A stretch of DNA of 37,663 nucleotides from Methanothrix sp. (GCA_003162615.1 PMNG01000162.1:1-37663); one strand, 5' to 3'. Shown: positions 8,840 to 16,657, counted from the first letter of the stretch. A program made the numbers and translations. The notes: generated from the sequence alone by a model not told the origin.

Positions 8840-9589
8840 TTAGGACGTCCCATCCTGGGCGCAAGAGCACGACCTCTCGCCTGGAATTTTTTCTGCTGTT
8901 CGGGAGATTATCTCTTTTACACAATTGCTCAACCGGTCCATCTGCTCTGTAATTTCTGAGAGGCTTAGTTTTCCTCCCTCGGTTTTCATCCCGCAGGCCT
9001 CGTTGGTCACGATGCATAGCGAAGCGTAGCACAGCCCCAGTTCCTTGGCCAGCACAACCTCTGGATATCCAGTCATTCCCACAACATCCCCGAACTGTCT
9101 CATCATCCTGATCTGGGCCGGAGACTCCAGATGAGGCCCCTCTGCACACACATAGACTCCTTCGAAGGGCTGTATGCTAATTTCCGACATGGCATTCCGA
9201 AGTGATGACAGCAGCTCTAGGCAATATGGCTGGCTCATATCGACGTGCACTGCTCTGTCGTCAAAGAAGGTGTTTGTTCTAGCTTTGGTGAACTCGACAT
9301 AGTCCAAGGGCAGGAAAAAGCTGCCTACCGGATGGTAGGACATGGTGCCTACGGTGTTGATGGAAATAGCTCTTGTAGCTCCGCTGCTCCTAACCGCACA
9401 TAGGACAGCCCTGTAGTTTACTTTGTGGGGTGGAAGGTGGTTCTCTCCATGACGCGCAATGAAGACTGCCTTCTTGCCTTTGAGCCTTGTCGATTGGACT
9501 TCCACGCTCCCATAGGGCGTTTCTATCGTGTCTGGCGACCCATCAAGGCAAAAGCCAACTCCGCCTATTACCGCAATCCTTGCATCCAT
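8840..9589 (-). CDS. Methylthionucleoside phosphorylase, 6-oxopurine type (MTI/PNP phosphorylase family)
   Basis: This 249-residue member of the PNP/MTAP phosphorylase family cleaves a (methylthio)purine nucleoside with phosphate. Visible blocks are ARHGENHLPPHKVNYRA (phosphate and sugar contacts), INTVGTM, EGPHLESPAQI and MTGYPEVVLAKE. At the base-selecting loop it reads VTNEACG with N196. MTA phosphorylases that prefer adenine carry an Asp there, whereas Asn favours 6-oxopurines such as hypoxanthine. Known methanogen homologues act on 5'-methylthioinosine. The product, methylthioribose-1-phosphate, is the substrate of MtnA, also encoded in this window. GGGAGG on the minus strand (9595-9600) lies five bases before the ATG and fixes the start. 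It is divergent from prf1. Confidence 0.88.
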   Translation of the reverse strand: MDARIAVIGGVGFCLDGSPDTIETPYGSVEVQSTRLKGKKAVFIARHGENHLPPHKVNYRAVLCAVRSSGATRAISINTVGTMSYHPVGSFFLPLDYVEFTKARTNTFFDDRAVHVDMSQPYCLELLSSLRNAMSEISIQPFEGVYVCAEGPHLESPAQIRMMRQFGDVVGMTGYPEVVLAKELGLCYASLCIVTNEACGMKTEGGKLSLSEITEQMDRLSNCVKEIISRTAEKIPGERSCSCAQDGTS

Positions 9590-9641
9590 CAGGTCCTCCC
9601 AGAAAATTAAGCCTCTAGGACAAATAGCTCCTCTCTAGGCC

Positions 9642-9649
9642 ATTAAATC
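9642..9649 (-). promoter_or_regulatory. TATA-like box for the methylthionucleoside phosphorylase gene
   Basis: GATTTAAT on the minus strand is about 55-60 bases before the ATG, which would give a leader of roughly 30 bases containing the strong GGGAGG ribosome binding site at 9595-9600. This gene thus looks leadered, unlike several neighbours. Confidence 0.4.
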
Positions 9650-9698
9650 TTTCTTGTCTTACTTTTCGCCAAAAATAAGTCTTTTAACTCAAGAAGTC

Positions 9699-9706
9699 TT
9701 TTATAT
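9699..9706 (+). promoter_or_regulatory. TATA box for the prf1 operon, with ribosome binding site at 9726-9730
   Basis: TTTTATAT is followed about 25 bases later by AGGAG (9726-9730), which lies eight bases before the prf1 ATG at 9739. The leader would be only about 10 bases. This promoter probably drives the whole run of genes from prf1 to rpiA. Confidence 0.6.
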
Positions 9707-9738
9707 CATGGCAGCGACCCAATTTAGGAGATCCCCAG

Positions 9739-10980
9739 ATGGAGTTTACTGCCCAAGAGAAGTATGAATTTAAACGGATGCTCGACAACCTCCGGTCCAA
9801 AGTTGGCAGAGGCACGGAGCTAATTTCTCTTTATATACCTCACGACAAGCAGATATCTGATGTGATGGCTCAGCTTCGTGAGGAGAACGGCCAGGCCGCT
9901 AACATCAAGTCCAGAGTAACGCGCCTCAATGTTCAAAGCGCCCTCGATTCGGCTATGTCCAGGGTCCGCCTCATCAACAAGGTTCCTGAAAACGGTGTGG
10001 TGATATTCATCGGATCCATAGACATAGGCAGCAACAAGACTGATATGTATACCTTGGCTCTGGAGCCACCCGATCCCATTACAACTTACAAGTATCACTG
10101 CGATTCCTCATTTCTTCTGGCTCCACTGGAGGAGATGCTGGCCGATAAGAAGACCTTCGGCTTGATAGTCCTGGACAGGCGCGAGGCAACCATCGGACTC
10201 CTCAAGGGAAAACAAATAGTGCCCATGAAACACATGACCTCCACAGTACCGGGCAAACAGAGGAAAGGGGGTCAGTCCAGTCACAGGTTCCAGCAACTAA
10301 GGCTTATTGCTATCCACGACTTCTACAAGAGGATAGGAGACAGCGCGACTGAGGCCTTTCTCCCTATAGACCAGAAGGACTTTGAGGGCATTATCATCGG
10401 CGGCCCGTCGCCCACCAAGGAAGAGTTCGTTGAGGGAGAGTTCCTTCACCATGAGCTGCAGAAGAAGATCCTCGATGCTCTTGATATTTCCTACACAGAT
10501 GAATCCGGCCTGCACGAGCTGGTTGAAGCCGCCCAGGACAGGCTCATCGACCTGGAGCTCACCCAGGATAAGCTGGTCATGAGACGATTCTTGAGGGAAC
10601 TGGTGAGCGACAACGGCCTGGCTGCATATGGCGAAAAAGAGGTAAGGCACAACCTTGAGCTTGGCTCGGTTGACACTCTGCTACTGTCGGAGGATCTGCG
10701 CAAGACCAGGGCCAAGATCGTCTGCACCAACAAGAGCTGCGATTTTGCCGAGAATCAGACTAGGACTTCGTCCTCTCAGCCTGTGGGGAACTGTTTCAAG
10801 TGCGGCAGCTCCCTGAGCATAACTGATGAGGAGGACATAGTCTCAGACCTCTCCAAGCTTGCTGATGCAAGCGGCTCGGCGGTCAAGATAATCTCGACCG
10901 ATTCGGAGGAAGGTGCCCAGCTATACCAAGCCTTTGGTGGGATTGCAGCGATTCTGAGATACAAGACAAGCCACCTGTAG
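9739..10980 (+). CDS. prf1: Peptide chain release factor aRF1
   Basis: This is the archaeal omnipotent release factor, which recognises all three stop codons and triggers peptidyl-tRNA hydrolysis. Domain 1 contains the stop-reading NIKS motif (55-58) and the YxCxxxF motif as YHCDSSF (119-125). Domain 2 carries the universal GGQ tripeptide at 177-179 in PGKQRKGGQSSHRF. The C-terminal domain contains a zinc-ribbon-like CTNKSC...GNCFKC pair of Cys clusters, as in many euryarchaeal aRF1. The length of 413 residues is standard. It heads a plus-strand series of translation-related genes. Because the GGQ and NIKS elements are intact, normal use of UAA, UAG and UGA as stops is expected in this organism. 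Confidence 0.98.
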   Translation: MEFTAQEKYEFKRMLDNLRSKVGRGTELISLYIPHDKQISDVMAQLREENGQAANIKSRVTRLNVQSALDSAMSRVRLINKVPENGVVIFIGSIDIGSNKTDMYTLALEPPDPITTYKYHCDSSFLLAPLEEMLADKKTFGLIVLDRREATIGLLKGKQIVPMKHMTSTVPGKQRKGGQSSHRFQQLRLIAIHDFYKRIGDSATEAFLPIDQKDFEGIIIGGPSPTKEEFVEGEFLHHELQKKILDALDISYTDESGLHELVEAAQDRLIDLELTQDKLVMRRFLRELVSDNGLAAYGEKEVRHNLELGSVDTLLLSEDLRKTRAKIVCTNKSCDFAENQTRTSSSQPVGNCFKCGSSLSITDEEDIVSDLSKLADASGSAVKIISTDSEEGAQLYQAFGGIAAILRYKTSHL

Positions 10981-11055
10981 ACGAATGAATTACGGACAAC
11001 AGCTAGACACAGAGTAGACACATATAATCAGACATGGATTTCGAGACAGTTGACG

Positions 11056-11535
11056 ATGATGACGATTGAAGTCTCTGTTTATGTTATAATCAGGCCCACA
11101 GAGCGGGTGGAAAAGGTTGCCTCTGCCGTGGAGAAGATATTCCCTGGCCTGATAATGGACATCAGAGGGGATCGGATAGAGGCCTATGGAGGGCCAAGCG
11201 CTCTCCGGACTCTGCATAAGCTGCTGAGAGAACAGGAGATCCTGGACACTGCCAGATCGGTCATGCTCCAAGGGCGAGAGGGGAATACGATACAGTTCAG
11301 GTTGAACAAACAGGCCGCTTTTATGGGCTGGGTCAATTTTCCGCCTGAAGAGGAGCCGCTAGGTTCCATTCACGTCCAGATCACAGGAGACGACCTGGTG
11401 ATCGACTGGCTTAGTCCCAGGACAGAGAACGGTGTTCCTGTGGAAGAGATCGATCTCTCTGAGATTGGATCTCAAGGAATCGATTCATTAGAGACATATT
11501 TTACAAATGCCAATCCCAGGGAGGAAGATGTTTAG
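11056..11535 (+). CDS. UPF0201 / DUF54 family RNA-binding-like protein
   Basis: This protein of about 160 residues begins IEVSVYVIIRPTERVEKVASAVEKIFPG and continues LHKLLREQEILDTARSVML, the signature of the archaeal UPF0201 (DUF54) family, related to RNA-binding folds and of unproven function. A TTG at 11050 extends the frame, but the two ATGs at 11056 and 11059 are preferred. A CATATAAT box at 11021-11028 lies about 30 bases upstream of 11056, so this gene may also have its own leaderless promoter within the prf1 operon. The 3' end overlaps the next gene by eight bases, which implies translational coupling. Confidence 0.85.
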   Translation: MMTIEVSVYVIIRPTERVEKVASAVEKIFPGLIMDIRGDRIEAYGGPSALRTLHKLLREQEILDTARSVMLQGREGNTIQFRLNKQAAFMGWVNFPPEEEPLGSIHVQITGDDLVIDWLSPRTENGVPVEEIDLSEIGSQGIDSLETYFTNANPREEDV

Positions 11536-12298
11536 CTTCTCCTCAAGCGCCATGGTGGACAGGCCCTTCGACTGGGCGTACCAGCTTGAGGATCTCGGCT
11601 ACACCGGCTGGGAGATAGTAAATGAAGGTAAGCAGAGGCTGACAAAGGAGAATGCCCAGGAGGCCAAAAATATAGCCGAGACCACCAAACTGGTTATAAC
11701 TGTTCATCTTCCCTATTCGGACCTGAACCTGGCAAGTATGAACCAACCCATCTGGGAGGAGACGATCAGGCAGATGAAGAGATGCCTGAGCCTGTCGTGC
11801 GATTTTTGTCGGCTTGCAGTGGTTCATCCTGGACACCTGTCCCCACTTGGAATGTCGATGCCGGACAAGGCTTGGTCCCAGAACATCCTAGGCATCCAGG
11901 AGATATGTGACCATGCCGCAGAGCTGGATATGAAAATCGCTGTGGAGAACATGGTCAACATGCCAGCCCTCCTGGGCCGAAGGCCGGAGGAAATAGTGGG
12001 TATTCTGGAGACAGTGAACAGGGACAACGCTGGGTTCATCCTCGACGTGGGTCACGCCAACACAAATGGGAACGTGAATCAGTTCCTGAAGCTTAAAGAT
12101 CTGGTCATCCACGCTCACATCCACGACAACCACGGTGAGCGGGATGAACATCTTCCTGTGGGTTTTGGCACAGTGCCATGGGACAATGTCGCCGCAGCCT
12201 TCGAAGGTTACAGCGGTAGAATGGTCACGGAGTCCAGGTCCCTAGCCGAGGGCCAGAGATCTCTCAAGCGTCTCAAAAAGCTGATGAAGAAGGAGTGA
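11528..12298 (+). CDS. Sugar phosphate isomerase/epimerase-like TIM-barrel protein (AP endonuclease 2 family)
   Basis: The protein (about 256 residues) belongs to the xylose-isomerase-like TIM-barrel superfamily shared by endonuclease IV and many sugar isomerases. Typical metal-site blocks are visible: VVHPGH, AVENMVN, FILDVGHAN and VIHAHIHDNHGERDEHLPVGFGTVPWDN, giving the His/Glu/Asp ligands in the usual order. The ATG at 11528 is chosen because a GGAGG (11520-11524) precedes it and family members begin close to this point; an ATG at 11507 would add seven residues. It overlaps the end of the UPF0201 gene. The exact sugar or nucleic-acid substrate cannot be told. With rpiA in the same operon, a sugar-phosphate role is plausible. 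Confidence 0.83.
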   Translation: MFSFSSSAMVDRPFDWAYQLEDLGYTGWEIVNEGKQRLTKENAQEAKNIAETTKLVITVHLPYSDLNLASMNQPIWEETIRQMKRCLSLSCDFCRLAVVHPGHLSPLGMSMPDKAWSQNILGIQEICDHAAELDMKIAVENMVNMPALLGRRPEEIVGILETVNRDNAGFILDVGHANTNGNVNQFLKLKDLVIHAHIHDNHGERDEHLPVGFGTVPWDNVAAAFEGYSGRMVTESRSLAEGQRSLKRLKKLMKKE

Positions 12299-12311
12299 GC
12301 AGGTAGCTCTC

Positions 12312-12959
12312 ATGTCTTCATTTGACGGCATCGCCAGAGAAATGCTCACCTGGTTTGATGAAAAGAATACAGCCAGAGAAGAGTCTCTTCAGCTCTGCAG
12401 GGCGGCCATAAGAAGCTGTTCAGCGGCTATAAGATCCGTTCACCGTGGCCAGCTTGAGGAGTCTGAAAAGTTCATGGCCGAGGCACAAGCAACTTTGACC
12501 AGGGTCAGAGCGCTTTTGAAGGATCATCCTGATGTTCACTATGCAGGCTTCTATGACGATGCTGAGCAAGAGTACGCAGAGGCCAGGAACGTCTACTCGA
12601 TCGTTGTGGATCACGAGATTCTGACGCCGGAGAGGACCGGCGTAGGGTTTGTCAATTATCTATCGGGATTGGGCGACGTCACAGGAGAGCTACGGCGTCA
12701 CATCCTGGATATCATCCGCAAGGGCGAGCCTGAGGTCGGAGAGTACTATCTCGAGACGATGGAGGAGATCTTCTACCTGCTGATGCTCTTCGATTATCCC
12801 GATGCCATCACTCGGGGTCTGCGCAGAAAGAGCGATCTTGCCAGGTCCATGATCGAACGAACCAGGGGCGACCTGACAAATGCCATCGAGATGGGAAAGG
12901 TCGAGACGTCGTTGCGTGGCCTGGAGGATAAGCTTAAAGAATCCGGTTTAGGAGTCTAA
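12312..12959 (+). CDS. Translin-family protein
   Basis: A 215-residue all-helical protein with translin-family features: a long N-terminal helix pair, the segment HYAGFYDDAEQEYAEA, then GVGFVNYLSGLGDVTGELRRHILD and YYLETMEEIFYLLMLFDYPDAIT, rich in the conserved acidic residues of translin and TRAX. Eukaryotic translin/TRAX form an octameric RNase (C3PO), and an archaeal homologue has been shown to be an octameric RNase as well. Whether this protein keeps catalytic acidic residues cannot be settled by eye. It starts 13 bases after the TIM-barrel gene and ends three bases before sepS, so it is cotranscribed with translation genes. A role in small RNA or tRNA fragment processing is inference. 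Confidence 0.82.
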   Translation: MSSFDGIAREMLTWFDEKNTAREESLQLCRAAIRSCSAAIRSVHRGQLEESEKFMAEAQATLTRVRALLKDHPDVHYAGFYDDAEQEYAEARNVYSIVVDHEILTPERTGVGFVNYLSGLGDVTGELRRHILDIIRKGEPEVGEYYLETMEEIFYLLMLFDYPDAITRGLRRKSDLARSMIERTRGDLTNAIEMGKVETSLRGLEDKLKESGLGV

Positions 12960-12962
12960 GCC

Positions 12963-14576
12963 ATGAAATTCGATCCAGCCCAGATCAGAGAGGCCGCTAG
13001 TCAGGACTTCGACAAAGCCTGGCGGCAGGGCGGTGTTTATCTCGGACATCCGAAGATCAACGATAGATACCCCAGACGTAGCTGTAACTACGGCGAGCCT
13101 CACCCCATCTTTGACACAATTCAAAGACTGCGAGAGGCCTACCTGAGGCTGGGATTTTCTGAAGCCATGAACCCGGTGATGGTCGACGCTTTGGACGTCT
13201 ATCGTCAGTTTGGGTCGGAAGCGTTGGCGGTCTTGGATAGATGCTTCTACCTTGCTGGTCTGCCCAGGCCGGATATCGGCATCTCGGATGATAGAATTGC
13301 CCAGATCAATCGGATTCTCAATAGAGAGCTTTCTGGAGACGAAGTAGAAGCTGTCCGCCAGATCCTCCACGGTTACAAGAAGGGCAAGGTTGAGGGCGAC
13401 GACCTGGTTGGGGAGATCTCTCACGCCGTAAACGCCAACGATGCTCTTGTATCCACAATCCTTGAAGAAGTCTTTCCTGAGTTCAAAGGCCTTAAAGCCG
13501 AGGCAACCACGAGGACGCTACGTAGCCACATGACCTCCGGCTGGTTTTTGACGCTGTCCAATCTGCACTACCGTCAGAAGACGCCGGTGCGGCTGTTCTC
13601 CATAGACAGGTGTTTTCGCAGGGAACAGGCGGAGGATGCGGCCAGGCTCATGAGCTATCACTCGGCCAGCTGCGTAATCATGGACGAAGAGGTTTCTGTG
13701 GAGGACGGCAAGGCTATGGCCGATGGCCTCCTGAGCCAGTTCGGATTCCAGAAGTTCAGGTTCCAGCCGGACGATAAGAGGAGCAAGTACTACACTCCTG
13801 GAACTCAGATAGAGGTGTATGCCTTTCATCCCGCACTTGTCGGCTCGGCCACTAAATACGGCAGCGGCTGGGTGGAGGTGGCCACCTTCGGCGTATACTC
13901 GCCTACCGCCCTGGCACAGTACGACATACCCTATCCCGTCATGAACCTGGGCCTGGGTGTCGAGCGAATAGCAATGATTCTGCATAACTCCAAGGACCTC
14001 CGTGCCCTGTCCTACCCCCAGTTCCAGGCAGACTGGGAGCTGACGCCTAGGGAGATGGCTCAGATGATCAGAGTGGATAAGTCGCCTTCGACACAAATCG
14101 GTCAAATCATCTCAGAGGCCATCGTCCAGACCTGCATCGAGCACGGAGATACGCCTTCGCCTTGCGAGTTTCCGGCCTGGGAGGGCCAGCTTTACGGTAG
14201 AAACGTAAAGGTGTCGGTGGTTGAGCCGGAGGAGAACACGAAGCTGTGCGGCCCTGCCTACCTGAACGAAGTAGTAGTCTACAAGCAGAATGTGATGGGC
14301 ATTCCCAGGACCTCTCGCTGGGATGATGCCTTCGAGGAAGGAGTGACTACCGGCATAAAGTACATAGATGCCTTTGCAGAGCTAGCCGCATCCGAAGTTG
14401 AGGCCTCTGCTCTGAACGGAAAGGATTCCGAGACAAGGGTGAAGATCGTTCGGACGCCGGGAGAGATAAACCTTAAGATCGATCCGGCTCTTGAGCGGTA
14501 CATCACAAGCCACAAGCATAAGATGGATCTGCGCGGGCCGGTCTTCGTCACTGTTCGCAGCAAGATAGTAGAATAA
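12963..14576 (+). CDS. sepS: O-phosphoseryl-tRNA(Cys) synthetase (SepRS)
   Basis: This class II aminoacyl-tRNA synthetase charges tRNA(Cys) with O-phosphoserine. SepCysS, not in this window, then converts Sep-tRNA to Cys-tRNA. It is the signature of tRNA-dependent cysteine synthesis in methanogens and Archaeoglobus. The N-terminus MKFDPAQIREAA, motif 2 as SIDRCFRREQAEDAARLM and motif 3 as MNLGLGVERIAMIL are clear, and the C-terminal anticodon-binding part is complete. The length of 537 residues is normal. It follows the translin-like gene by three bases. This gene strongly supports a methanogen host. If SepRS is the only route, a CysRS gene should be absent or redundant elsewhere in the genome. 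Confidence 0.97.
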   Translation: MKFDPAQIREAASQDFDKAWRQGGVYLGHPKINDRYPRRSCNYGEPHPIFDTIQRLREAYLRLGFSEAMNPVMVDALDVYRQFGSEALAVLDRCFYLAGLPRPDIGISDDRIAQINRILNRELSGDEVEAVRQILHGYKKGKVEGDDLVGEISHAVNANDALVSTILEEVFPEFKGLKAEATTRTLRSHMTSGWFLTLSNLHYRQKTPVRLFSIDRCFRREQAEDAARLMSYHSASCVIMDEEVSVEDGKAMADGLLSQFGFQKFRFQPDDKRSKYYTPGTQIEVYAFHPALVGSATKYGSGWVEVATFGVYSPTALAQYDIPYPVMNLGLGVERIAMILHNSKDLRALSYPQFQADWELTPREMAQMIRVDKSPSTQIGQIISEAIVQTCIEHGDTPSPCEFPAWEGQLYGRNVKVSVVEPEENTKLCGPAYLNEVVVYKQNVMGIPRTSRWDDAFEEGVTTGIKYIDAFAELAASEVEASALNGKDSETRVKIVRTPGEINLKIDPALERYITSHKHKMDLRGPVFVTVRSKIVE

Positions 14577-14603
14577 ATAGAGTTATTGTGGGGGGCTCAG
14601 AAG

Positions 14604-15278
14604 TTGAAGGTAGCATCTTCTAACCAGGAGGGCAAGAGGGCAGCGGGAGAGTCTGCTGCCTGTCTGATCAAAGACGGAATGGTGGTTGGCCTAGGCACTG
14701 GATCGACAGTGGCCTGGACGATTCGAAAGGTCGGAGAGATGGTCGAATCAGGACTCGATATCCTGGGAGTGGCTACGTCTTATCAGGCCGAGGCCCTGGC
14801 CATTGAGTCGAGCATAAGGCTCACGACTCTGAGCCAGCATCCTGTTCTTGACCTGGCCATCGATGGAGCCGATCAGGTAGATGCGAATCTTTTTGCCATA
14901 AAGGGCGGTGGAGCGGCCCACACTCGCGAGAAAGTCGTCGCCTGCTCGGCCAGGAAGTTCGTGGTTGTGGCTGATGAATCTAAGTACGTAGAAACGCTGA
15001 GCCACCCGGTGCCGGCGGAGGTGCTGCCCTTTGCAGCGAGGCTGGTGGAGCGGCGGCTGAAGGAGCTGGGCGGCGTGCCGGTGCTACGCCTCGGCAAGAT
15101 GAAGGACGGGCCGGTGATCACGGACAATGGGAACTTCGTGATGGATGTGGACTTTGGGGCAATCGTTGATCCGGCAGCACTGGCAGCGAAGCTGTGCGGG
15201 ATTCCTGGACTGGTGGAGCACGGGATATTCGACAATCTGGATGAGCTGCATCTGGCAAGAAGGGCGGGGTGGAGATAA
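14604..15278 (+). CDS. rpiA: Ribose-5-phosphate isomerase A
   Basis: RpiA interconverts ribose-5-phosphate and ribulose-5-phosphate. It has the family motifs VGLGTGSTVAW, DLAIDGADQVD, IKGGGAAHTREKVVA and GNFVMDVDFG. The TTG at 14604 is preferred, because GGGGGG lies eight bases upstream and homologues start at this point; a TTG at 14586 would add six residues. The extreme C-terminus reads HLARRAGWR and stops. Comparison with two partial copies of this tail elsewhere in the window, which read HLERAGEVEIIRRKG, shows that a one-base change near 15255-15265 moved the last codons into another frame. The catalytic domain is intact, so the enzyme is probably active. It is the last gene of the prf1 operon. 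Confidence 0.95.
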   Translation: MKVASSNQEGKRAAGESAACLIKDGMVVGLGTGSTVAWTIRKVGEMVESGLDILGVATSYQAEALAIESSIRLTTLSQHPVLDLAIDGADQVDANLFAIKGGGAAHTREKVVACSARKFVVVADESKYVETLSHPVPAEVLPFAARLVERRLKELGGVPVLRLGKMKDGPVITDNGNFVMDVDFGAIVDPAALAAKLCGIPGLVEHGIFDNLDELHLARRAGWR

Positions 15279-15287
15279 TTAGAAGAA

Positions 15288-15340
15288 GAGGATGAAGAGT
15301 AGGTCCTTTTTGGCCTCATTCATCTTTGCCTCTCATCCTC
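15288..15340 (+). terminator. Possible hairpin after rpiA
   Basis: GAGGATGAAGAG (15288-15299) can pair with CTCTCATCCTC (15330-15340) with one bulged base, and the loop holds CCTTTTTGG. It is placed ten bases after the rpiA stop, so it may act as an mRNA 3' structure for the long operon. Archaeal termination does not require hairpins, so the role is uncertain. Confidence 0.35.
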
Positions 15341-15392
15341 CTCCCCGAATCTTGTGGAAAATTAAAATATACTGCAAGCGAATTTAGAACCA

Positions 15393-15704
15393 ATGGCTGC
15401 TCAACCGTCAACCGTAGAATTCTATGAAAGGCGTCCTCTGCAGGAATTTGCCGTAGGTGTCAGGAAATTCGTTCCTCTTAGGGTCACCAATCTGCAGGTA
15501 GACTACGATGACGGCCTCTGGATTGTAAGTTTGCCTCCTCTGGATGCAACAGGAAGCTCACAGGATTTTCTGGAAGCTAAGAGATTGTTATTTGAGTAGA
15601 TAGACTTCTTATGGAATGAGTATGTTCTTTGCCCGGAGGAAGAGCTGGGCGAGACCGGTAAGGTGCTAAGAGATTTGCTCTTGGAATTGTTTTCGGTGAG
15701 CTGA
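15393..15704 (+). pseudogene. Antitoxin-like partner of a HicA-type toxin, interrupted by an in-frame TAG
   Basis: The first 68 codons encode a small acidic protein (MAAQPSTVEFYERRPLQ...) ending at a TAG at 15597-15599. The same frame continues for 34 further codons of good coding quality (IDFLWNEYVLCPEEELGET, then VLRDLLLELFSVS) to a TGA at 15702-15704. That TGA overlaps the ATG of the HicA-like toxin frame. The overlap and the coherent sequence after the TAG argue for a 103-residue ancestral protein broken by one nonsense mutation. I recognise it only by its position in front of a HicA-like toxin. Readthrough or pyrrolysine insertion is formally possible but unsupported: no pyl genes lie in the window. 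Confidence 0.5.
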
Positions 15705-15954
15705 TGGCTTCGGCGCTGAGCCAGGATGAGATTGAGGCAGGGCTTGCGAGAAAGGGCTTTTGCCGCAGCCACACTGATCACAGATATTTTATCCTTTATG
15801 TCAACGGGAAGAAGAGGCCGCCACTTTTCTGAGCCACGGGAAGAACCGGGATATCGGTGCACCCTTGCTCAATGCCATGGCCAAGGAGCTTGGCCTCACT
15901 ACCAGAGACTTTGTTGATCTTGTAAAGTGCCCTTTGAGCACTGAGGAATTCTAG
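15704..15954 (+). pseudogene. HicA-like mRNA-interferase toxin relic, frameshifted
   Basis: From the ATG at 15704 the frame reads LARKGFCRSHTDHRYFILYV and then NGKKRPPLF before a TGA at 15830. This is the dsRBD-like HicA pattern 'G-F-x...H-x-x-Y'. In the next frame, from 15832, it resumes SHGKNRDIGAPLLNAMAKEL and then GLTTRDFVDLVKCPLS to a TAG at 15952. Together the parts make a typical HicA-like protein of about 84 residues, in which a few bases around the conserved K-x-S-H-G segment were lost. With its antitoxin-like partner overlapping by three bases, this was a type II toxin-antitoxin operon and is now broken in both genes. Intergenic sequence to 16201 shows no further gene. Confidence 0.6.
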
Positions 15955-16170
15955 GCAGCAAAAAAGGAAAGGCTGGCCAGTGGTCTGCGGATATTGAGGC
16001 GGGGTTGAAATCAAATATTCACAATGAAGTTGCCTCGGCAAGCACTCGGTCTCGGATGTACCAGTGAAGTAGTTATTATCAAAAAAGTTCCCGCTCTCGT
16101 GTGCAGTTGATGTGGGGAGGCCAAAGGCATTAATTCCGTTCGTGTGGTAAAGTGGGGGAAATACAAGGGA

Positions 16171-16211
16171 ATGGACATGCTCATCCACGCACATGTGCGG
16201 GTCATGTCCAT
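16171..16211. terminator. Nested palindromes at the end of the response-regulator gene
   Basis: ATGGACATG (16171-16179) pairs with CATGTCCAT (16203-16211), and the loop contains the perfect 12-base palindrome CGCACATGTGCG (16188-16199). The outer right arm includes the stop codon region of the response regulator on the minus strand. It could be a 3' RNA stem protecting or terminating the kinase-regulator mRNA, or a protein-binding site. Confidence 0.4.
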
Positions 16212-16657
16212 CGATCTAAGTTTTGCTCATCCTGTTTCTTGGCTCTTAGCAAATCAATCACTATATCCTCATTCAGATCGTTCTCAACTTCTTGTTCCAT
16301 CAATTTGTCCGCGACGAAGCTCAGCAGCTTTGTTGGCGGTACTGGCTTTTGCAGATACCCGTCTGCTCCCCAGTTGAGAGATTTGATTGCATTTTCAAGT
16401 GTGGCATAACCTGTAACCATGATTTTCTTTGCACCTGGATTGATTAGGTTAAACTGTTTTATGAGTTCAGTGCCTTCCAAATCCGGAAGCTTGATATCTA
16501 TTAACGCCAGGTTATAGTAGTTGGCTTGATATTTCTCTATAGCTTCCTGACCATTTTCTGCAGTGCTTACTCTGTACCCTTTGAGTTCCAGAATAGCCGA
16601 AAAGCTCTTGAGAATTCCCTTGTCATCGTCTACTACTAGTATAAATTTCTTGTCCAT
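16202..16657 (-). CDS. Single-domain response regulator (CheY-like receiver)
   Basis: The 151-residue protein is a receiver domain: acidic pocket D10-D12 in LVVDDDKG, phospho-acceptor D54 in LALIDIKLPD, switch Thr82 in MVTGYA and Lys104 in LQKPV. After the receiver (about 1-120) there is a short acidic and helical tail but no DNA-binding or enzymatic output domain. It must act through protein contacts, as is common in methanogen signalling. Its start overlaps the 3' end of the multi-PAS histidine kinase gene by 22 bases, so the kinase is its cognate donor with high probability. The gene ends inside a nested palindrome. Confidence 0.95.
   Translation of the reverse strand: MDKKFILVVDDDKGILKSFSAILELKGYRVSTAENGQEAIEKYQANYYNLALIDIKLPDLEGTELIKQFNLINPGAKKIMVTGYATLENAIKSLNWGADGYLQKPVPPTKLLSFVADKLMEQEVENDLNEDIVIDLLRAKKQDEQNLDRWT

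Noticed and set aside
13518..14105. 195-codon minus-strand frame inside sepS
   Set aside because: It is an antisense shadow; sepS is complete and certain.
15597..15599. In-frame TAG read as pyrrolysine
   Set aside because: The neighbouring toxin gene is independently broken, and no pyl genes are seen, so a nonsense mutation is the simpler reading.
16024..16110. Short plus-strand frame after the HicA-like relic
   Set aside because: It has only 28 codons and no recognisable motif; a minus-strand frame over the same bases is equally plausible, so neither is supported.
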